DNA of 64,000 nucleotides, from NCBI RefSeq assembly GCF_019800665.1, contig NZ_JAHVKO010000006.1, positions 124,001-188,000 of the forward strand, read 5' to 3'. This document shows, piece by piece, positions 18,817-28,237 of the stretch. Source of the DNA: Microbulbifer agarilyticus. GTDB taxonomy: Bacteria; Pseudomonadota; Gammaproteobacteria; Pseudomonadales; Cellvibrionaceae. The notes beneath the pieces were generated by a model, which had not been told where the DNA came from, did not search any database, and saw only the letters and a list, made by a program, of their open reading frames with translations. The translations under genes and the position numbers were made by a program. The number at the start of each line of letters is the position of its first letter. Within the stretch, counting starts at the first letter, position 1.

Positions 18817-19230
18817 ATGCTACAACCAAAGCGTACAAAATTCCGCAAGGTACAGAAGGGTCGCAACCGCGGTCTTTCTCAGCGCGGCTCTAAAGTGAGC
18901 TTTGGCGAGTTCGGCCTCAAGGCCATCGGTCGTGGACGCATTACTGCGCGTCAGATCGAAGCGGCTCGTCGCGCAATGACTCGTCACGTTAAACGTGGCG
19001 GTAAAATCTGGATTCGTGTGTTTCCAGACAAGCCCATCACCAACAAGCCTCTCGAGGTTCGGATGGGTAAAGGTAAGGGTAGCGTTGAATACTGGGTTGC
19101 CCAGATTCAGCCAGGTAAGGTCCTCTACGAGATGGAGGGTGTTTCCGAAGAATTGGCTCGCGAAGCATTTGAGCTCGCCGCAGCCAAGCTGCCTGTAAAG
19201 ACAACTTTCGTTAAGCGTTCGGTGATGTAA
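18817..19230 (+). CDS. rplP: 50S ribosomal protein L16
   Basis: This 137-residue protein begins [20 protein letters not shown]16 binds between the A-site region and the central protuberance and is added late in 50S assembly. The segment [21 protein letters not shown] is typical; the Arg hydroxylated in E. coli L16 lies in this area. Its TAA shares one base with the ATG of rpmC. Confidence 0.99.
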   Translation: MLQPKRTKFRKVQKGRNRGLSQRGSKVSFGEFGLKAIGRGRITARQIEAARRAMTRHVKRGGKIWIRVFPDKPITNKPLEVRMGKGKGSVEYWVAQIQPGKVLYEMEGVSEELAREAFELAAAKLPVKTTFVKRSVM

Positions 19231-19421
19231 TGAAGACTGCAGATCTACGCTCAAAGTCAGTTGAAGAACTGAACCAGGAACTGATTACCCAGCTTGAAGC
19301 ACAGTTCAAGCTGCGTATGCAGAAGTCCACCGGTCAGCTGACTCAGACCCATCTGCTGAAGCAGACTCGTCGCGACATTGCTCGCATTAAGACTGTGTTG
19401 ACCGAGAAGGCAGGTAATTAA
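19230..19421 (+). CDS. rpmC: 50S ribosomal protein L29
   Basis: This 63-residue helical-hairpin protein ([18 protein letters not shown], then [14 protein letters not shown]) sits near L23 at the tunnel exit. The start overlaps the last base of rplP, so translation is probably coupled. Confidence 0.98.
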   Translation: MKTADLRSKSVEELNQELITQLEAQFKLRMQKSTGQLTQTHLLKQTRRDIARIKTVLTEKAGN

Positions 19422-19423
19422 TC

Positions 19424-19687
19424 ATGGCTGAAGCAAAACTGAAGCGTACTCTGACCGGTAAGGTTGTGAGTGACAAGATGGATAAAACCATCACCGTTTT
19501 GATCGAGCGCCGTGTTAAGCACCCGATCTACGGCAAAATTTTGAGCAAGTCCACCAAGCTCAAGGCACACGATGAGAACAATGACTGCAACATCGGTGAT
19601 GTTGTGACCATTGAAGAGTCTCGTCCGCTGTCCAAGAGTAAGTCCTGGTCCTTGCAAACTATTGTAGAGCGTGCGGCGAAGGTTTAA
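19424..19687 (+). CDS. rpsQ: 30S ribosomal protein S17
   Basis: This 87-residue OB-fold protein has the family core [27 protein letters not shown]. It is a primary 16S rRNA binder acting early in 30S assembly. It starts 2 bp after rpmC and is the last gene of the S10 section. Its TAA lies in a 10-bp palindrome (19681-19690). Confidence 0.99.
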   Translation: MAEAKLKRTLTGKVVSDKMDKTITVLIERRVKHPIYGKILSKSTKLKAHDENNDCNIGDVVTIEESRPLSKSKSWSLQTIVERAAKV

Positions 19688-19706
19688 ACCTGGGCCCATT
19701 GACTGT

Positions 19707-19726
19707 GAAAACCTAAACCGGTTTTC
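19707..19726 (+). promoter_or_regulatory. Hairpin in the rpsQ-rplN spacer
   Basis: GAAAACC (19707-19713) and GGTTTTC (19720-19726) form a perfect 7-bp stem with a 6-base loop, ending a few bases before the GAGAGG ribosome binding site of rplN. It marks the boundary that separates the S10 and spc operons in E. coli. No T-run follows, so read-through is likely; its role is unknown. Confidence 0.4.
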
Positions 19727-19737
19727 GGAGAGGAACA

Positions 19738-20106
19738 ATGATTCAAACAGAATCCTACTTAGAAGTAGCCGATAACAGTGGGGCTCGCCGTGTCATGTGC
19801 ATCAAGGTGCTGGGCGGCTCCCACCGTCGCTACGCTGGTGTTGGCGACATTATCAAAGTAACCGTTAAGGAAGCGATTCCTCGCGGTAAAGTGAAAAAGG
19901 GTCAGGTAATGACCGCTGTTGTGGTTCGCACCAAAAAAGGTGTGCGTCGCCCAGACGGCTCCCTGATCAAATTTGACGATAACGCAGCGGTGCTGCTGAA
20001 CCAGAACCAAGCTCCGGTCGGCACCCGTATTTTTGGCCCGGTAACTCGTGAGTTGCGTGGTGAGAAGTTCATGAAGATCATCTCACTGGCTCCCGAAGTT
20101 ATCTAA
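19738..20106 (+). CDS. rplN: 50S ribosomal protein L14
   Basis: This 122-residue protein begins [28 protein letters not shown]14 binds 23S rRNA at the subunit interface and forms a bridge to 16S helix 14. The conserved [14 protein letters not shown] block is present. Strong GAGAGGAA ribosome binding site. It opens the spc section. Confidence 0.99.
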   Translation: MIQTESYLEVADNSGARRVMCIKVLGGSHRRYAGVGDIIKVTVKEAIPRGKVKKGQVMTAVVVRTKKGVRRPDGSLIKFDDNAAVLLNQNQAPVGTRIFGPVTRELRGEKFMKIISLAPEVI

Positions 20107-20126
20107 GCCACGAGCGGAGAAGAGTA

Positions 20127-20444
20127 ATGCGCAAGATCAAGCGTGACGATGAAGTGATCGTTATCGCCGGTCGCGACAAGGGCAAGCGTGGCACCGTAAC
20201 CAAGGTGCTGAACGATGGCCGTTTGATCGTATCCGGTGTTCAGATGATCAAAAAACACCAGAAGCCGAACCCACAGTTGGGTGTTGCCGGTGGGATCGTT
20301 GAGAAAGAGGCCGCTATTCAGGCTTCCAACGTAGCCATCTTCAACCCGAATACGCAAAAAGCTGACCGGGTAGGCTTCAAAGTACTGGAAGATGGCACTA
20401 AGATCCGCGTCTTCAAATCCAGCGGCGAAGCCGTTGACGCATAA
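20127..20444 (+). CDS. rplX: 50S ribosomal protein L24
   Basis: This 105-residue protein has an N-terminal KOW motif ([20 protein letters not shown]). L24 is one of the two assembly-initiator proteins of the 50S subunit and lies near the tunnel exit. The spacing to rplE (14 bp) covers the region that S8 binds in E. coli spc mRNA; I could not recognise that structure here with confidence. Confidence 0.99.
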   Translation: MRKIKRDDEVIVIAGRDKGKRGTVTKVLNDGRLIVSGVQMIKKHQKPNPQLGVAGGIVEKEAAIQASNVAIFNPNTQKADRVGFKVLEDGTKIRVFKSSGEAVDA

Positions 20445-20458
20445 GTCAGGTGGAAAAC

Positions 20459-20998
20459 ATGGCAAGGCTTAAAGAGCTCTACACCAAAGAACTCGCGTCC
20501 AAGCTTAAAGAAGAGCTGGGACTTGAGAACGTAATGTCCGTGCCGCGCATCACCAAAATCACCGTCAACATGGGTGTCGGTGAAGCCATTGGTGATAAGA
20601 AGGTACTGGAACATGCAGTCAATGACATGACTGCAATCACTGGTCAAAAACCTATTGTGACCAAAGCGCGCAAGTCTATCGCGGGTTTCAAAATCCGTGA
20701 AGAATGGCCGATCGGTTGTAAGGTAACTCTGCGCGGTGAGCGCATGTATGAGTTCCTGGAGCGACTGATTGGTATCGCTATCCCACGTATCCGCGACTTC
20801 CGTGGCATTAGCCCGAAGCAGTTCGACGGTCGTGGTAACTTCTCAATGGGTGTAACAGAACAAATTATCTTCCCGGAAATTGACTACGACAAAGTAGACA
20901 AAATTCGTGGCCTGGATATTTGTGTCACTACTACAGCAGCTACCGACGAACAAGGTCGTGCACTGCTGAAAGCATTCAACTTCCCTTTCAAGGGTTAA
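20459..20998 (+). CDS. rplE: 50S ribosomal protein L5
   Basis: This 179-residue protein begins [22 protein letters not shown]5 binds 5S rRNA in the central protuberance and contacts the P-site tRNA. ATG at 20459 fits the family N-terminus and sits behind AGGTGG (20448-20453). An in-frame GTG at 20450 lies inside that ribosome binding site and is rejected. Confidence 0.98.
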   Translation: MARLKELYTKELASKLKEELGLENVMSVPRITKITVNMGVGEAIGDKKVLEHAVNDMTAITGQKPIVTKARKSIAGFKIREEWPIGCKVTLRGERMYEFLERLIGIAIPRIRDFRGISPKQFDGRGNFSMGVTEQIIFPEIDYDKVDKIRGLDICVTTTAATDEQGRALLKAFNFPFKG

Positions 20999-21007
20999 GA
21001 GGATTCC

Positions 21008-21313
21008 ATGGCGAAGAAATCCATGATTGCGCGCGAGAACAAGCGCGCTCGAACCGCAGCTAAGTACGCTGAAAAGCGTCAAGAGCTGAAGGCGATCATC
21101 GCCAGTGCCAGCGCTTCCGATGAGGAACGCTGGGAGGCTCAACTCAAGCTGCAACAAATGCCGCGCGATGCAAGCCCGGTACGTCAGCAACGTCGCTGTC
21201 GTATCACTGGTCGCCCCCACGCTGTCTACCGCAAGTTCGGCCTGTGCCGTAACAAACTGCGTGAAGCCGCTATGCGTGGTGATGTCCCCGGTCTGGTTAA
21301 GTCCAGCTGGTAA
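21008..21313 (+). CDS. rpsN: 30S ribosomal protein S14 (long, zinc-independent form)
   Basis: This 101-residue protein begins [20 protein letters not shown] and ends VPGLVKSSW. It is the long form without the CxxC...CxxC zinc ribbon of the short S14; only isolated cysteines are seen ([17 protein letters not shown]). S14 helps assemble the 30S head. It follows rplE by 9 bp. Confidence 0.99.
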   Translation: MAKKSMIARENKRARTAAKYAEKRQELKAIIASASASDEERWEAQLKLQQMPRDASPVRQQRRCRITGRPHAVYRKFGLCRNKLREAAMRGDVPGLVKSSW

Positions 21314-21340
21314 TACGGCACACTTGAGGAGTCTTAAGTA

Positions 21341-21733
21341 ATGAGTATGCAAGATCCGTTGGCAGATATGCTGACCCGTGTCCGCAACGCCTTGGCGCGC
21401 GGCAAGGGCAGTGTTTCTATGCCTTCTTCCAAACTGAAAGTAGCCGTAGCAAACGTTCTGAAGAGCGAAGGTTACGTTACTGATGTAGCTGTTAGCGAAG
21501 GTGCCAAGCCTGAGCTGACCATCGAACTGAAATACTTCCAGGGCAAGCCGGTAATTGCTGAGCTGGACCGGGTTTCCCGTCCAGGCCTGCGTAACTACGC
21601 AGGTAAAAAAGCGTTGCCGTCCGTTCGCGGTGGCCTGGGTATCGCTATCGTCTCCACCTCTCAGGGTGTGATGACCGATCGTGCTGCCCGTCAGGCTGGC
21701 GTCGGCGGCGAAGTGCTCTGCACCGTATTCTAA
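21341..21733 (+). CDS. rpsH: 30S ribosomal protein S8
   Basis: This 130-residue protein begins [22 protein letters not shown] and ends GGEVLCTVF, as is typical. S8 binds helix 21 of 16S rRNA and in E. coli represses the spc operon by binding the mRNA near the rplE start. GAGGAGTC precedes the start. Confidence 0.99.
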   Translation: MSMQDPLADMLTRVRNALARGKGSVSMPSSKLKVAVANVLKSEGYVTDVAVSEGAKPELTIELKYFQGKPVIAELDRVSRPGLRNYAGKKALPSVRGGLGIAIVSTSQGVMTDRAARQAGVGGEVLCTVF

Positions 21734-21745
21734 GCGGGGGTTAAT

Positions 21746-22279
21746 ATGTCTCGAGTAGCTAATAGTCCCGTAAGTATCCCCGCTGGCGTTTCCGTTGACC
21801 TGAAAGGTCAGGAAATCGCTGTGAAAGGTGGTAATGGCAACCTGAACTTCTCCGCGCATAGCGACGTTGAAGTTAAACAGGAAGAGAATCAGCTGACCTT
21901 TGCTGCACGCAACGGTTCCAAGCAGGCACGTGCCCTCGCCGGCACTACCCGCGCGCTGGTTAACAACATGGTGGTCGGTGTCAGTCAGGGTTTCGAAAAG
22001 AAACTTCAGCTGAACGGTGTAGGTTACCGTGCGAAAGCATCTGGTAAGACCGTTAACCTGACTCTCGGTTTCTCTCACCCGGTAGATTACGCACTGCCGG
22101 AAGGTGTTACTGCAGAAACCCCGAGCCAGACTGAAATCGTACTGAAGAGCAGCGATAAGCAGCTGTTAGGTCAAGTGGCCGCAGAGATCCGCGCATTCCG
22201 TCCGCCGGAGCCCTACAAAGGTAAGGGTGTCCGCTACGCCGATGAGCGCGTGTATCGCAAAGAGGCCAAGAAGAAGTAA
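21746..22279 (+). CDS. rplF: 50S ribosomal protein L6
   Basis: This 177-residue protein has two related RNA-binding domains and the C-terminal signature [19 protein letters not shown]6 lies next to the sarcin-ricin loop and the factor-binding site. It starts 12 bp after rpsH and ends 9 bp before rplR. Confidence 0.99.
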   Translation: MSRVANSPVSIPAGVSVDLKGQEIAVKGGNGNLNFSAHSDVEVKQEENQLTFAARNGSKQARALAGTTRALVNNMVVGVSQGFEKKLQLNGVGYRAKASGKTVNLTLGFSHPVDYALPEGVTAETPSQTEIVLKSSDKQLLGQVAAEIRAFRPPEPYKGKGVRYADERVYRKEAKKK

Positions 22280-22288
22280 GGCATAGAT

Positions 22289-22639
22289 ATGAACGTTAAG
22301 AAGCAAACTCGCTTGCGTCGTGCACGTCGTGCCCGCGCCAAGTTCCGTGAGCTGGGCGCCGTTCGCCTGACAGTGAACCGCACTCCCCGCCACATTTACG
22401 CACAGATCCTGACTGCCGATGGCGACAAGGTATTGGCCACCGCCTCTACTCTGGATAAGGACCTGCGTGAAAGCAAAACTGGTAACGTCGATGCTGCTAA
22501 AGCCGTTGGCACCCTGATCGCTGAGCGCGCGAAAGCCGCTGGCGTTGAAACGGTAGCCTTCGATCGTAGCGGTTTCAAATACCACGGCCGTGTTAAGGCC
22601 CTGGCTGACGCTGCCCGTGAAGCCGGTCTGAAATTCTAA
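22289..22639 (+). CDS. rplR: 50S ribosomal protein L18
   Basis: This 116-residue protein begins [19 protein letters not shown], a basic N-terminal arm for 5S rRNA, and contains the core [20 protein letters not shown]. It ends [21 protein letters not shown], as usual for L18. A typical spc neighbour between rplF and rpsE. Confidence 0.99.
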   Translation: MNVKKQTRLRRARRARAKFRELGAVRLTVNRTPRHIYAQILTADGDKVLATASTLDKDLRESKTGNVDAAKAVGTLIAERAKAAGVETVAFDRSGFKYHGRVKALADAAREAGLKF

Positions 22640-22649
22640 GGGTTGAGTT

Positions 22650-23159
22650 ATGGCTAGAGAAAAAGTCGAGAAGAGCAACGACGAAGGCCTCCAGGAGAAA
22701 CTGGTTCAGGTCAATCGTGTTGCCAAAACCGTTAAGGGTGGTCGTATCTTTGCGTTCACCGCTCTGACCGTAGTTGGCGATGGCAATGGCCGCGTTGGCT
22801 TTGGTCGTGGTAAAGCCCGCGAAGTGCCAGTTGCCATCCAGAAGGCTATGGAAGCTGCGCGTCGCAACATGATCCAGGTAGACCTGAATGGTGACACCAT
22901 CCAGTACGCTACCAACGGTCGCCACGGCGGTTCCAAGGTATACATGCAGCCCGCTTCCCAGGGTACCGGTGTAATTGCCGGCGGTGCCATGCGCTCCGTA
23001 CTGGAAATGGCTGGTGTCCACAACGTACTGGCCAAGTGCTACGGCTCTACCAATCCGGTAAACGTCGTACGCGCCACCTTCAGTGCGCTGGGCAAAATGA
23101 GTAGCCCAGAAGACGTTGCTGCCAAGCGCGGCAAGTCTGTGGAAGAAATCCTGAACTGA
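22650..23159 (+). CDS. rpsE: 30S ribosomal protein S5
   Basis: This 169-residue protein has the double-stranded RNA-binding N-terminal domain ([19 protein letters not shown], then [14 protein letters not shown]) and the C-terminal domain with [13 protein letters not shown]5 affects decoding accuracy and is the classical site of ram and spectinomycin-resistance changes. It is separated from rpmD by an unusually long 62-bp spacer. Confidence 0.99.
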   Translation: MAREKVEKSNDEGLQEKLVQVNRVAKTVKGGRIFAFTALTVVGDGNGRVGFGRGKAREVPVAIQKAMEAARRNMIQVDLNGDTIQYATNGRHGGSKVYMQPASQGTGVIAGGAMRSVLEMAGVHNVLAKCYGSTNPVNVVRATFSALGKMSSPEDVAAKRGKSVEEILN

Positions 23160-23166
23160 TTCGGCT

Positions 23167-23193
23167 CGGGCTGTAGTGATTCGCTGCAGCCCG
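23167..23193 (+). promoter_or_regulatory. Perfect hairpin in the rpsE-rpmD spacer
   Basis: CGGGCTG (23167-23173) pairs with CAGCCCG (23187-23193) around a 13-nt loop that can add an AG/CT extension. It begins 8 bases after the rpsE stop. There is no T-run, so it is more likely an mRNA processing or stability element than a terminator. Confidence 0.45.
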
Positions 23194-23221
23194 GTCTGAA
23201 CTTGCTTTGAGTGAATGAGTC

Positions 23222-23407
23222 ATGGCTAAGAAGACCATCAAAGTAACCCAGGTTAAAAGCATCAACGGTCGTCTGAAGAATCATCAGGCGTGTGTTGCTG
23301 GTCTGGGTCTGCGCCGCATTGGTCACACTGTGGAAGTGGAAGACACTCCCTCTGTGCGCGGCATGATCAACAAAGTGAACTACCTCATTAAAGTGGAGGA
23401 GGCGTAA
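23222..23407 (+). CDS. rpmD: 50S ribosomal protein L30
   Basis: This 61-residue protein contains the family core [23 protein letters not shown] and the ending [11 protein letters not shown]30 is a small peripheral 23S rRNA binder. Its ATG follows GAGTGAATGAGTC, a modest ribosome binding site. The stop is 1 bp before rplO. Confidence 0.98.
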   Translation: MAKKTIKVTQVKSINGRLKNHQACVAGLGLRRIGHTVEVEDTPSVRGMINKVNYLIKVEEA

Positions 23408-23408
23408 C

Positions 23409-23843
23409 ATGCGTTTGAATGAACTGTCTCCCGCTGAGGGTCACAAGAGCAGCGCCAAGCGCGTTGGTCGTGGTATTGGTAGCGGCCTGGGTAAAACCGG
23501 CGGTCGCGGCCATAAAGGTCAAAAATCCCGCTCCGGCGGTAGTGTTCGTCCGGGCTTCGAAGGCGGTCAGATGCCTTTGCAGAAGCGTCTGCCGAAGTAC
23601 GGTTTCACCTCTCGCGTTGGCCGCTTTGTAGCGGAAGTGCGTCTGGCGGAGCTGGCGAAGGTAGAAGGCGACACTATTGATTTGGCAGCGCTGAAGAATG
23701 CCGATATTATCGGCAACCACATTAAGCGCGCCAAAGTGTTCCTTTCTGGTGAACTGACCAAAGCGGTTACCGTTAAAGGTCTGGGTGTCACCAAGGGTGC
23801 TAAAGCAGCCATCGAAGCTGCTGGCGGAAAAGTAGAAGACTAA
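23409..23843 (+). CDS. rplO: 50S ribosomal protein L15
   Basis: This 144-residue protein begins [26 protein letters not shown], with the glycine-rich basic extension [27 protein letters not shown] that threads through 23S rRNA. The C-terminal domain ends [19 protein letters not shown]. It is immediately upstream of secY. Confidence 0.99.
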   Translation: MRLNELSPAEGHKSSAKRVGRGIGSGLGKTGGRGHKGQKSRSGGSVRPGFEGGQMPLQKRLPKYGFTSRVGRFVAEVRLAELAKVEGDTIDLAALKNADIIGNHIKRAKVFLSGELTKAVTVKGLGVTKGAKAAIEAAGGKVED

Positions 23844-23855
23844 ATCGAGGCCCCA

Positions 23856-25202
23856 ATGGCACGACCAGGAACTGGTGTTAACTCCCTGGGCAACGGCAAG
23901 GGATTAGGCGAGCTTTGGGCTCGCCTTCGTTTTCTGTTTCTCGCGATTCTTGTTTATCGCATAGGGACCCACATTCCGGTGCCCGGTATTGATCCGGAGA
24001 AACTGGCGAATCTGTTCAATCAGAATCAGGGAACGATCCTGGGTCTGTTTAACATGTTTTCCGGTGGTGCACTGGAGCGGATGAGTATTCTCGCGCTCGG
24101 CATCATGCCTTACATCTCTGCGTCCATCATCATGCAGTTGATGACCGCGGTAACGCCTTCTTTGGAAGCGTTAAAGAAGGAAGGTGATGCAGGCCGTCGT
24201 AAAATCAACCAGTACACTCGTTATCTAACGGTGTTTCTGGCTCTGATCCAGGGTATCGGTATGACCTTTGGTCTCGCCGGACAAAACCTGGCTTATTCCG
24301 CAGAGCCCGCATTCGGTTTTTACTTTGTGGCCGTTGTGTCACTGGTAACCGGTGCAGTGTTCATGATGTGGCTGGGTGAGCAGATCACCGAGCGCGGTGT
24401 TGGTAACGGCATTTCGATGCTGATCTTTGCCGGTATCGTCGCTGGTCTCCCCAGTGCCATCGGTCAGGCTTTCGAGCAGGCGCGTCAGGGTGAATTGCAC
24501 ATCCTGATGCTGCTGGCCATCGGCTTCGTTGCGTTGGCGGTAGTCTACTTCGTAGTGGTGATGGAACGCGGTCAACGCCGTATTACTATCAACCACGCAC
24601 GTCGTCAGGCAGGTCGTTACTCGCAGGCGCCTGCGGCACAGTCCAGCCACTTGCCGCTGAAGGTCAACATGGCCGGTGTGATCCCGGTGATCTTTGCCAG
24701 CAGTATCCTGCTGTTCCCTGCGACACTTGCGCAGTGGTTCGGCCAGGGTGGTGAAGGCATTGGTGCACAGATTCTGCAGTGGATGGCACTGCAGCTGGGC
24801 CCGGGTCAGCCTCTGAACATTATTCTGTTCGCTCTGCTGATCGGCTTCTTCTGCTTCTTCTATACGGCGTTGATGTTTAACCCGAATGAAGTGGCAGACA
24901 ACCTGAAAAAATCCGGTGCCTACGTACCGGGCATTCGCCCAGGTGAACAGACCGCTCGTTACATCGACAGCGTTCTGACTCGCTTGACCCTGGTGGGTGC
25001 TTGCTACATCGCGTTGGTATCCCTGCTGCCGCAGTTCCTGGTAGTTGGGCTGAACATTCCGTTCTATCTGGGCGGTACATCACTGCTGATCGTTGTGGTC
25101 GTTGTGATGGACTTCATGGCGCAAGTGCAGTCGCACCTGTTGTCCCACCAGTATGATGGGTTAATGAAAAAGGCAAATCTGCAAAGCTATGGTCGCCGTT
25201 AA
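23856..25202 (+). CDS. secY: Preprotein translocase subunit SecY
   Basis: SecY is the channel of the SecYEG inner-membrane translocon used by secreted and membrane proteins. The 448-residue protein has ten predicted membrane spans. Visible family features are [12 protein letters not shown] near the N-terminus, [14 protein letters not shown], the cytosolic loop with [16 protein letters not shown], and [17 protein letters not shown] in the C4-C5 region. The cytosolic C-terminus is [13 protein letters not shown]. It sits between rplO and rpmJ as in E. coli. Confidence 0.99.
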   Translation: MARPGTGVNSLGNGKGLGELWARLRFLFLAILVYRIGTHIPVPGIDPEKLANLFNQNQGTILGLFNMFSGGALERMSILALGIMPYISASIIMQLMTAVTPSLEALKKEGDAGRRKINQYTRYLTVFLALIQGIGMTFGLAGQNLAYSAEPAFGFYFVAVVSLVTGAVFMMWLGEQITERGVGNGISMLIFAGIVAGLPSAIGQAFEQARQGELHILMLLAIGFVALAVVYFVVVMERGQRRITINHARRQAGRYSQAPAAQSSHLPLKVNMAGVIPVIFASSILLFPATLAQWFGQGGEGIGAQILQWMALQLGPGQPLNIILFALLIGFFCFFYTALMFNPNEVADNLKKSGAYVPGIRPGEQTARYIDSVLTRLTLVGACYIALVSLLPQFLVVGLNIPFYLGGTSLLIVVVVVMDFMAQVQSHLLSHQYDGLMKKANLQSYGRR

Positions 25203-25241
25203 TCGGTGACCCAGGCAGCAGGATTGAATTGAGGTAAGGTC

Positions 25242-25358
25242 ATGAAAGTACGCGCTTCTGTTAAAAAGATCTGCCGTAACTGCAAAATCGTACGTCGCAA
25301 AGGCGTTCTGCGGGTTATCTGCAGCGCTGAGCCTCGTCACAAGCAGCGGCAGGGCTAA
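25242..25358 (+). CDS. rpmJ: 50S ribosomal protein L36 (zinc-ribbon form)
   Basis: A 38-residue protein starting [17 protein letters not shown] and ending [10 protein letters not shown]11, C14, C27 and H33 form the zinc-binding CCCH set, so this is the zinc-dependent form. Its ATG (25242) follows GAGGTAAGGTC. It is the last gene of the spc section. The call is made from the sequence directly because the gene is very short. Confidence 0.98.
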   Translation: MKVRASVKKICRNCKIVRRKGVLRVICSAEPRHKQRQG

Positions 25359-25753
25359 TCGGCACAGCTTGTCGATTAGTGGCTCGCCAGGGAAGGCGAG
25401 TTTCGGCGCAACTGCGCCGAGTTGGTTAGGAAACCAATCGTTCTTGAAAGAATTTGCCTCTTGGCACAGCCCCGTGTTAAAAGGCACACCGCAGATGTAT
25501 TGATCTGCGGTAAGACCTAAGAGTCAGCAAGTGCTGTCTCGATGGTCTAAAAAGGGGGCGTTGACTGTCGTCCGTTTCACCCTGAGTTTCGGCTCTGGGA
25601 AGGCGGGCTATTGCAATTTGGTGTATGAAAAGCTATTCTTGCGCGCCTTTTTGGTGGTGTTGGTGGCTTTTTATTCGCTGTCAGCGCCGAATTAAGAATT
25701 GAATCGCGCCACAACCAAAGTTGTGCGGTTCACAATACGTGGAGTACGCCTCT
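25359..25753 (+). other. 395-bp spacer between the spc and alpha sections with several hairpins
   Basis: No credible gene is seen. Perfect stems are: CTCGCC/GGCGAG (25383-25400), TCGGCGC/GCGCCGA (25403-25420), and a 9-bp ACCGCAGAT/ATCTGCGGT (25488-25511). The first is followed by only TTT and the others by no T-run, so none is a clear terminator. A promoter candidate and the rpsM leader occupy the right half and are listed separately. The left half may end or attenuate spc transcription. Confidence 0.6.
25611..25639 (+). promoter_or_regulatory. Candidate promoter of the alpha operon
   Basis: TTGCAA (25611-25616), a 17-bp spacer and TATTCT (25634-25639) resemble a sigma70 promoter. The start would fall near 25646, leaving a leader of roughly 108 nt before rpsM. 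TTGACT at 25561 is another -35-like hexamer but lacks a good -10. Confidence 0.5.
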
Positions 25754-25766
25754 ATGGCACGTATTG
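25701..25766 (+). promoter_or_regulatory. Alpha-operon leader / S4-type translational operator around the rpsM start
   Basis: CAATACGT (25733-25740), immediately before the GGAG ribosome binding site, is perfectly complementary to ACGTATTG (25759-25766) inside codons 2-5 of rpsM. The helix would enclose the ribosome binding site and the ATG. A second hairpin CACAAC-CAAA-GTTGTG (25710-25725) lies just upstream. In E. coli, S4 represses this operon through a pseudoknot in the same place (Alpha_RBS). That the same regulation occurs here is inference from position and pairing. Confidence 0.6.
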
Positions 25767-26110
25767 CTGGTGTAAACGTACCAGACCACAAGCACGCCGT
25801 GATCTCCCTGACCCATATCTATGGTGTCGGACGCACTACGGCCAAGTCTATTCTGGCAGCGGTAGGTATCGCTGAATCCACCAAACTTCGTGATCTGTCC
25901 GAAGACCAGATCGAAACCATCCGCGGTGAAGTTGCAAAACTGACCGTTGAAGGTGATCTGCGTCGTGAAGTATCCATGAACATCAAACGTCTGATGGACC
26001 TGGGTTGCTTCCGCGGTCTGCGTCACCGTCGCAGCCTGCCGCTTCGCGGTCAGCGCACCAAGACTAACGCTCGTACCCGTAAAGGTCCGCGCAAGCCGAT
26101 CCGTAAGTAA
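25754..26110 (+). CDS. rpsM: 30S ribosomal protein S13
   Basis: This 118-residue protein, the E. coli length, begins [27 protein letters not shown]13 lies in the 30S head, contacts the P-site tRNA and forms bridges to L5. The basic tail [21 protein letters not shown] is intact. ATG at 25754 matches the family start; upstream in-frame codons fall in the leader RNA. Its stop codon lies inside an 18-bp palindrome. Confidence 0.98.
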   Translation: MARIAGVNVPDHKHAVISLTHIYGVGRTTAKSILAAVGIAESTKLRDLSEDQIETIRGEVAKLTVEGDLRREVSMNIKRLMDLGCFRGLRHRRSLPLRGQRTKTNARTRKGPRKPIRK

Positions 26111-26119
26111 TTACTTACG
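26102..26119. repeat. 18-bp perfect palindrome over the rpsM stop codon
   Basis: CGTAAGTAATTACTTACG is self-complementary across all 18 bases and includes the TAA stop of rpsM (26108-26110). As RNA it could form a 7-bp stem with an AATT loop in the 49-bp rpsM-rpsK gap. No function is known. Confidence 0.6.
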
Positions 26120-26159
26120 TCGCGCAAGTCTTCACAAGTACAGGATTTAGGATATAGGT

Positions 26160-26549
26160 ATGGCTAAGCCAAAAACTACTGCTCGCAAAAAGGTCAAAAA
26201 GACCGTTGTCGACGGTGTTGCCCACATCCACGCATCGTTCAACAACACGATCGTGACGATCACTGACCGTCAGGGCAATACTCTGAGCTGGGCTACCGCT
26301 GGTGGTTCCGGTTTCCGCGGTTCTCGTAAGAGCACCCCATTCGCAGCCCAGGTTGCTGCTGAGCGCGCAGGCACTGCTGCTCAGGAGTATGGCCTGAAAA
26401 ACCTTGATGTCGAAGTTAAGGGCCCTGGCCCCGGTCGCGAATCTGCTGTTCGCGCACTGAACAACTGCGGCTACAAGATCACCAACATCACCGACGTGAC
26501 GCCAATCCCGCATAATGGTTGTCGTCCGCCCAAGAAACGTCGCGTGTAA
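26160..26549 (+). CDS. rpsK: 30S ribosomal protein S11
   Basis: This 129-residue protein begins [31 protein letters not shown] (only the first part of that region is diagnostic: [13 protein letters not shown]). It ends [17 protein letters not shown]11 sits on the 30S platform at the mRNA exit and binds S18. AGGATATAGGT lies before the start. Confidence 0.99.
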   Translation: MAKPKTTARKKVKKTVVDGVAHIHASFNNTIVTITDRQGNTLSWATAGGSGFRGSRKSTPFAAQVAAERAGTAAQEYGLKNLDVEVKGPGPGRESAVRALNNCGYKITNITDVTPIPHNGCRPPKKRRV

Positions 26550-26564
26550 GAGGGGGTTGACGAA

Positions 26565-27185
26565 ATGGCACGTTATATTGGACCAAAATGTAAACTTTCC
26601 CGTCGGGAAGGTACCGATCTTCAGCTGAAAAGTGGCGTTCGCCCGCACGACTCCAAGTGTCGTGCAGAAACCAAGCCGGGTGTTCACGGCGCTGGTCGCG
26701 GCCGTCTCTCCGACTACGGTATTCAGCTGCGTGAAAAACAAAAAGTACGCCGTATCTACGGTGTGCTGGAAAAGCAGTTCCGCAACTACTATAAGGAAGC
26801 GGCGCGTCTGAAAGGTGCAACCGGTGAAAACCTGCTGCAACTTCTGGAAAAACGCCTGGACAACGTGGTTTACCGCATGGGCTTCGGCTCTACTCGTGCT
26901 GAAGCACGTCAGCTGGTATCTCACAAGGCGATCCTGGTGAATGGCGCTACCGTAAACATCCCTTCTTACTCTGTTAAAGAAGGCGACGTTATCTCCATTC
27001 GCGAGAAGTCCAAGAAGCAGATGCGTATCCAGAACTCCGTTTCCCTCGCTGCACAGCGCGGTGACGTTGAGTGGATAGACGTGAACGCGAGCAAGCTCGA
27101 AGGTACCTTCAAGCGTGTTCCGGATCGTGTAGATCTGCCGGCAGAGATCAATGAAAACCTTATCGTGGAACTCTACTCCAAGTAA
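26565..27185 (+). CDS. rpsD: 30S ribosomal protein S4
   Basis: This 206-residue protein, equal to E. coli S4, begins [21 protein letters not shown] and contains an S4 RNA-binding domain ([20 protein letters not shown]). S4 starts 16S assembly and influences accuracy; in E. coli it represses the alpha operon. No CxxC zinc motif is present. AGGGGG lies 10 nt before the start. Confidence 0.99.
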   Translation: MARYIGPKCKLSRREGTDLQLKSGVRPHDSKCRAETKPGVHGAGRGRLSDYGIQLREKQKVRRIYGVLEKQFRNYYKEAARLKGATGENLLQLLEKRLDNVVYRMGFGSTRAEARQLVSHKAILVNGATVNIPSYSVKEGDVISIREKSKKQMRIQNSVSLAAQRGDVEWIDVNASKLEGTFKRVPDRVDLPAEINENLIVELYSK

Positions 27186-27230
27186 GGCTCTGTTCCATTT
27201 AAGGAATAAAACTGTAATACAGGTATGGCT

Positions 27231-28235
27231 ATGCAGACTGCTGTCAACGAGTTTTTGACACCTCGTCGTATTGACGTCACCGAGTACAACCAGAACCACG
27301 CTAAAGTGGTTCTGGAACCGCTGGAGCGTGGTTTCGGCCACACTCTCGGCAACGCGCTGCGCCGCATCCTGCTGTCCTCCATGCCGGGCTGCGCCGTCAC
27401 TGAAGTTGAGATCGACGGTGTTGAGCACGAGTACAGCGCAATTGAAGGTGTGCAGGAAGATGTAATCGAAATCCTGCTCAACCTGAAGGAAATTGCGGTG
27501 GTGATGCACGGCAAGGACCAGGCAGTGCTGAGCCTGAGCAAGAAAGGCCCAGGTGCGGTTACCGCAGGCGACATTCAGGTGGACCACGACATTGAAATCG
27601 TGAACCCCGAACATGTGATCGCTAACATCACTGGCGATGTTGAACTCAACATTCGTCTGACCGTTGCGCGCGGTCGTGGCTACCAGCCCGCCGACGCACG
27701 TCGCGAAGACGAAGAAGAGACCCGCGCCATTGGCCGTCTGCAACTGGACGCATCTTTCGGCCCGGTTCGTCGCGTGTCCTACAGCGTGGAATCCGCGCGT
27801 GTAGAACAGCGTACTGACCTGGACAAGCTGGTTCTGGATCTGGAGACCAACGGTACTCTGGACCCGGAAGAAGCAATCCGTCGCGCCGCCACTATTCTGC
27901 AGCAGCAGCTCGCAGTATTTGTGGACCTTGAAGGCGAGAAGGATGCCCAGCCAGAAGCGAAGGAAGAGGAAGTTGATCCGGTGCTGTTGCGCCCGGTTGA
28001 TGACCTGGAGCTGACCGTTCGTTCGGCTAACTGTCTGAAGGCAGAAAACATCTACTACATCGGCGACCTGATTCAGCGTACCGAAGTAGAGCTGCTGAAG
28101 ACTCCGAACCTGGGTAAGAAGTCTCTGACCGAGATCAAAGACGTTCTGGCCTCTCGCGGTCTCTCGCTGGGTATGCGTCTTGAGAACTGGCCGCCGGCCA
28201 GCCTCAAAGGCGATAGCAAGCTGAGCCCCCTGTAA
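27231..28235 (+). CDS. rpoA: RNA polymerase alpha subunit
   Basis: This 334-residue protein has the alpha N-terminal dimerisation domain ([19 protein letters not shown]) and the C-terminal domain that binds UP elements and activators ([19 protein letters not shown], then [17 protein letters not shown]). The linker is acidic (EAKEEEVD). ATG at 27231 ([12 protein letters not shown]) is chosen: it matches the MQ...EFL start of E. coli and Pseudomonas and lies 7 nt behind AGG (27221-27223). ATG at 27225 would add only two residues and overlaps poorly with a ribosome binding site. Confidence 0.97.
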   Translation: MQTAVNEFLTPRRIDVTEYNQNHAKVVLEPLERGFGHTLGNALRRILLSSMPGCAVTEVEIDGVEHEYSAIEGVQEDVIEILLNLKEIAVVMHGKDQAVLSLSKKGPGAVTAGDIQVDHDIEIVNPEHVIANITGDVELNIRLTVARGRGYQPADARREDEEETRAIGRLQLDASFGPVRRVSYSVESARVEQRTDLDKLVLDLETNGTLDPEEAIRRAATILQQQLAVFVDLEGEKDAQPEAKEEEVDPVLLRPVDDLELTVRSANCLKAENIYYIGDLIQRTEVELLKTPNLGKKSLTEIKDVLASRGLSLGMRLENWPPASLKGDSKLSPL

Positions 28236-28237
28236 AG

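Noticed and set aside
25383..25420. Strong terminator after rpmJ
   Set aside because: The two stems are good, but only TTT follows the first and no T-run the second. They are reported as structure only.
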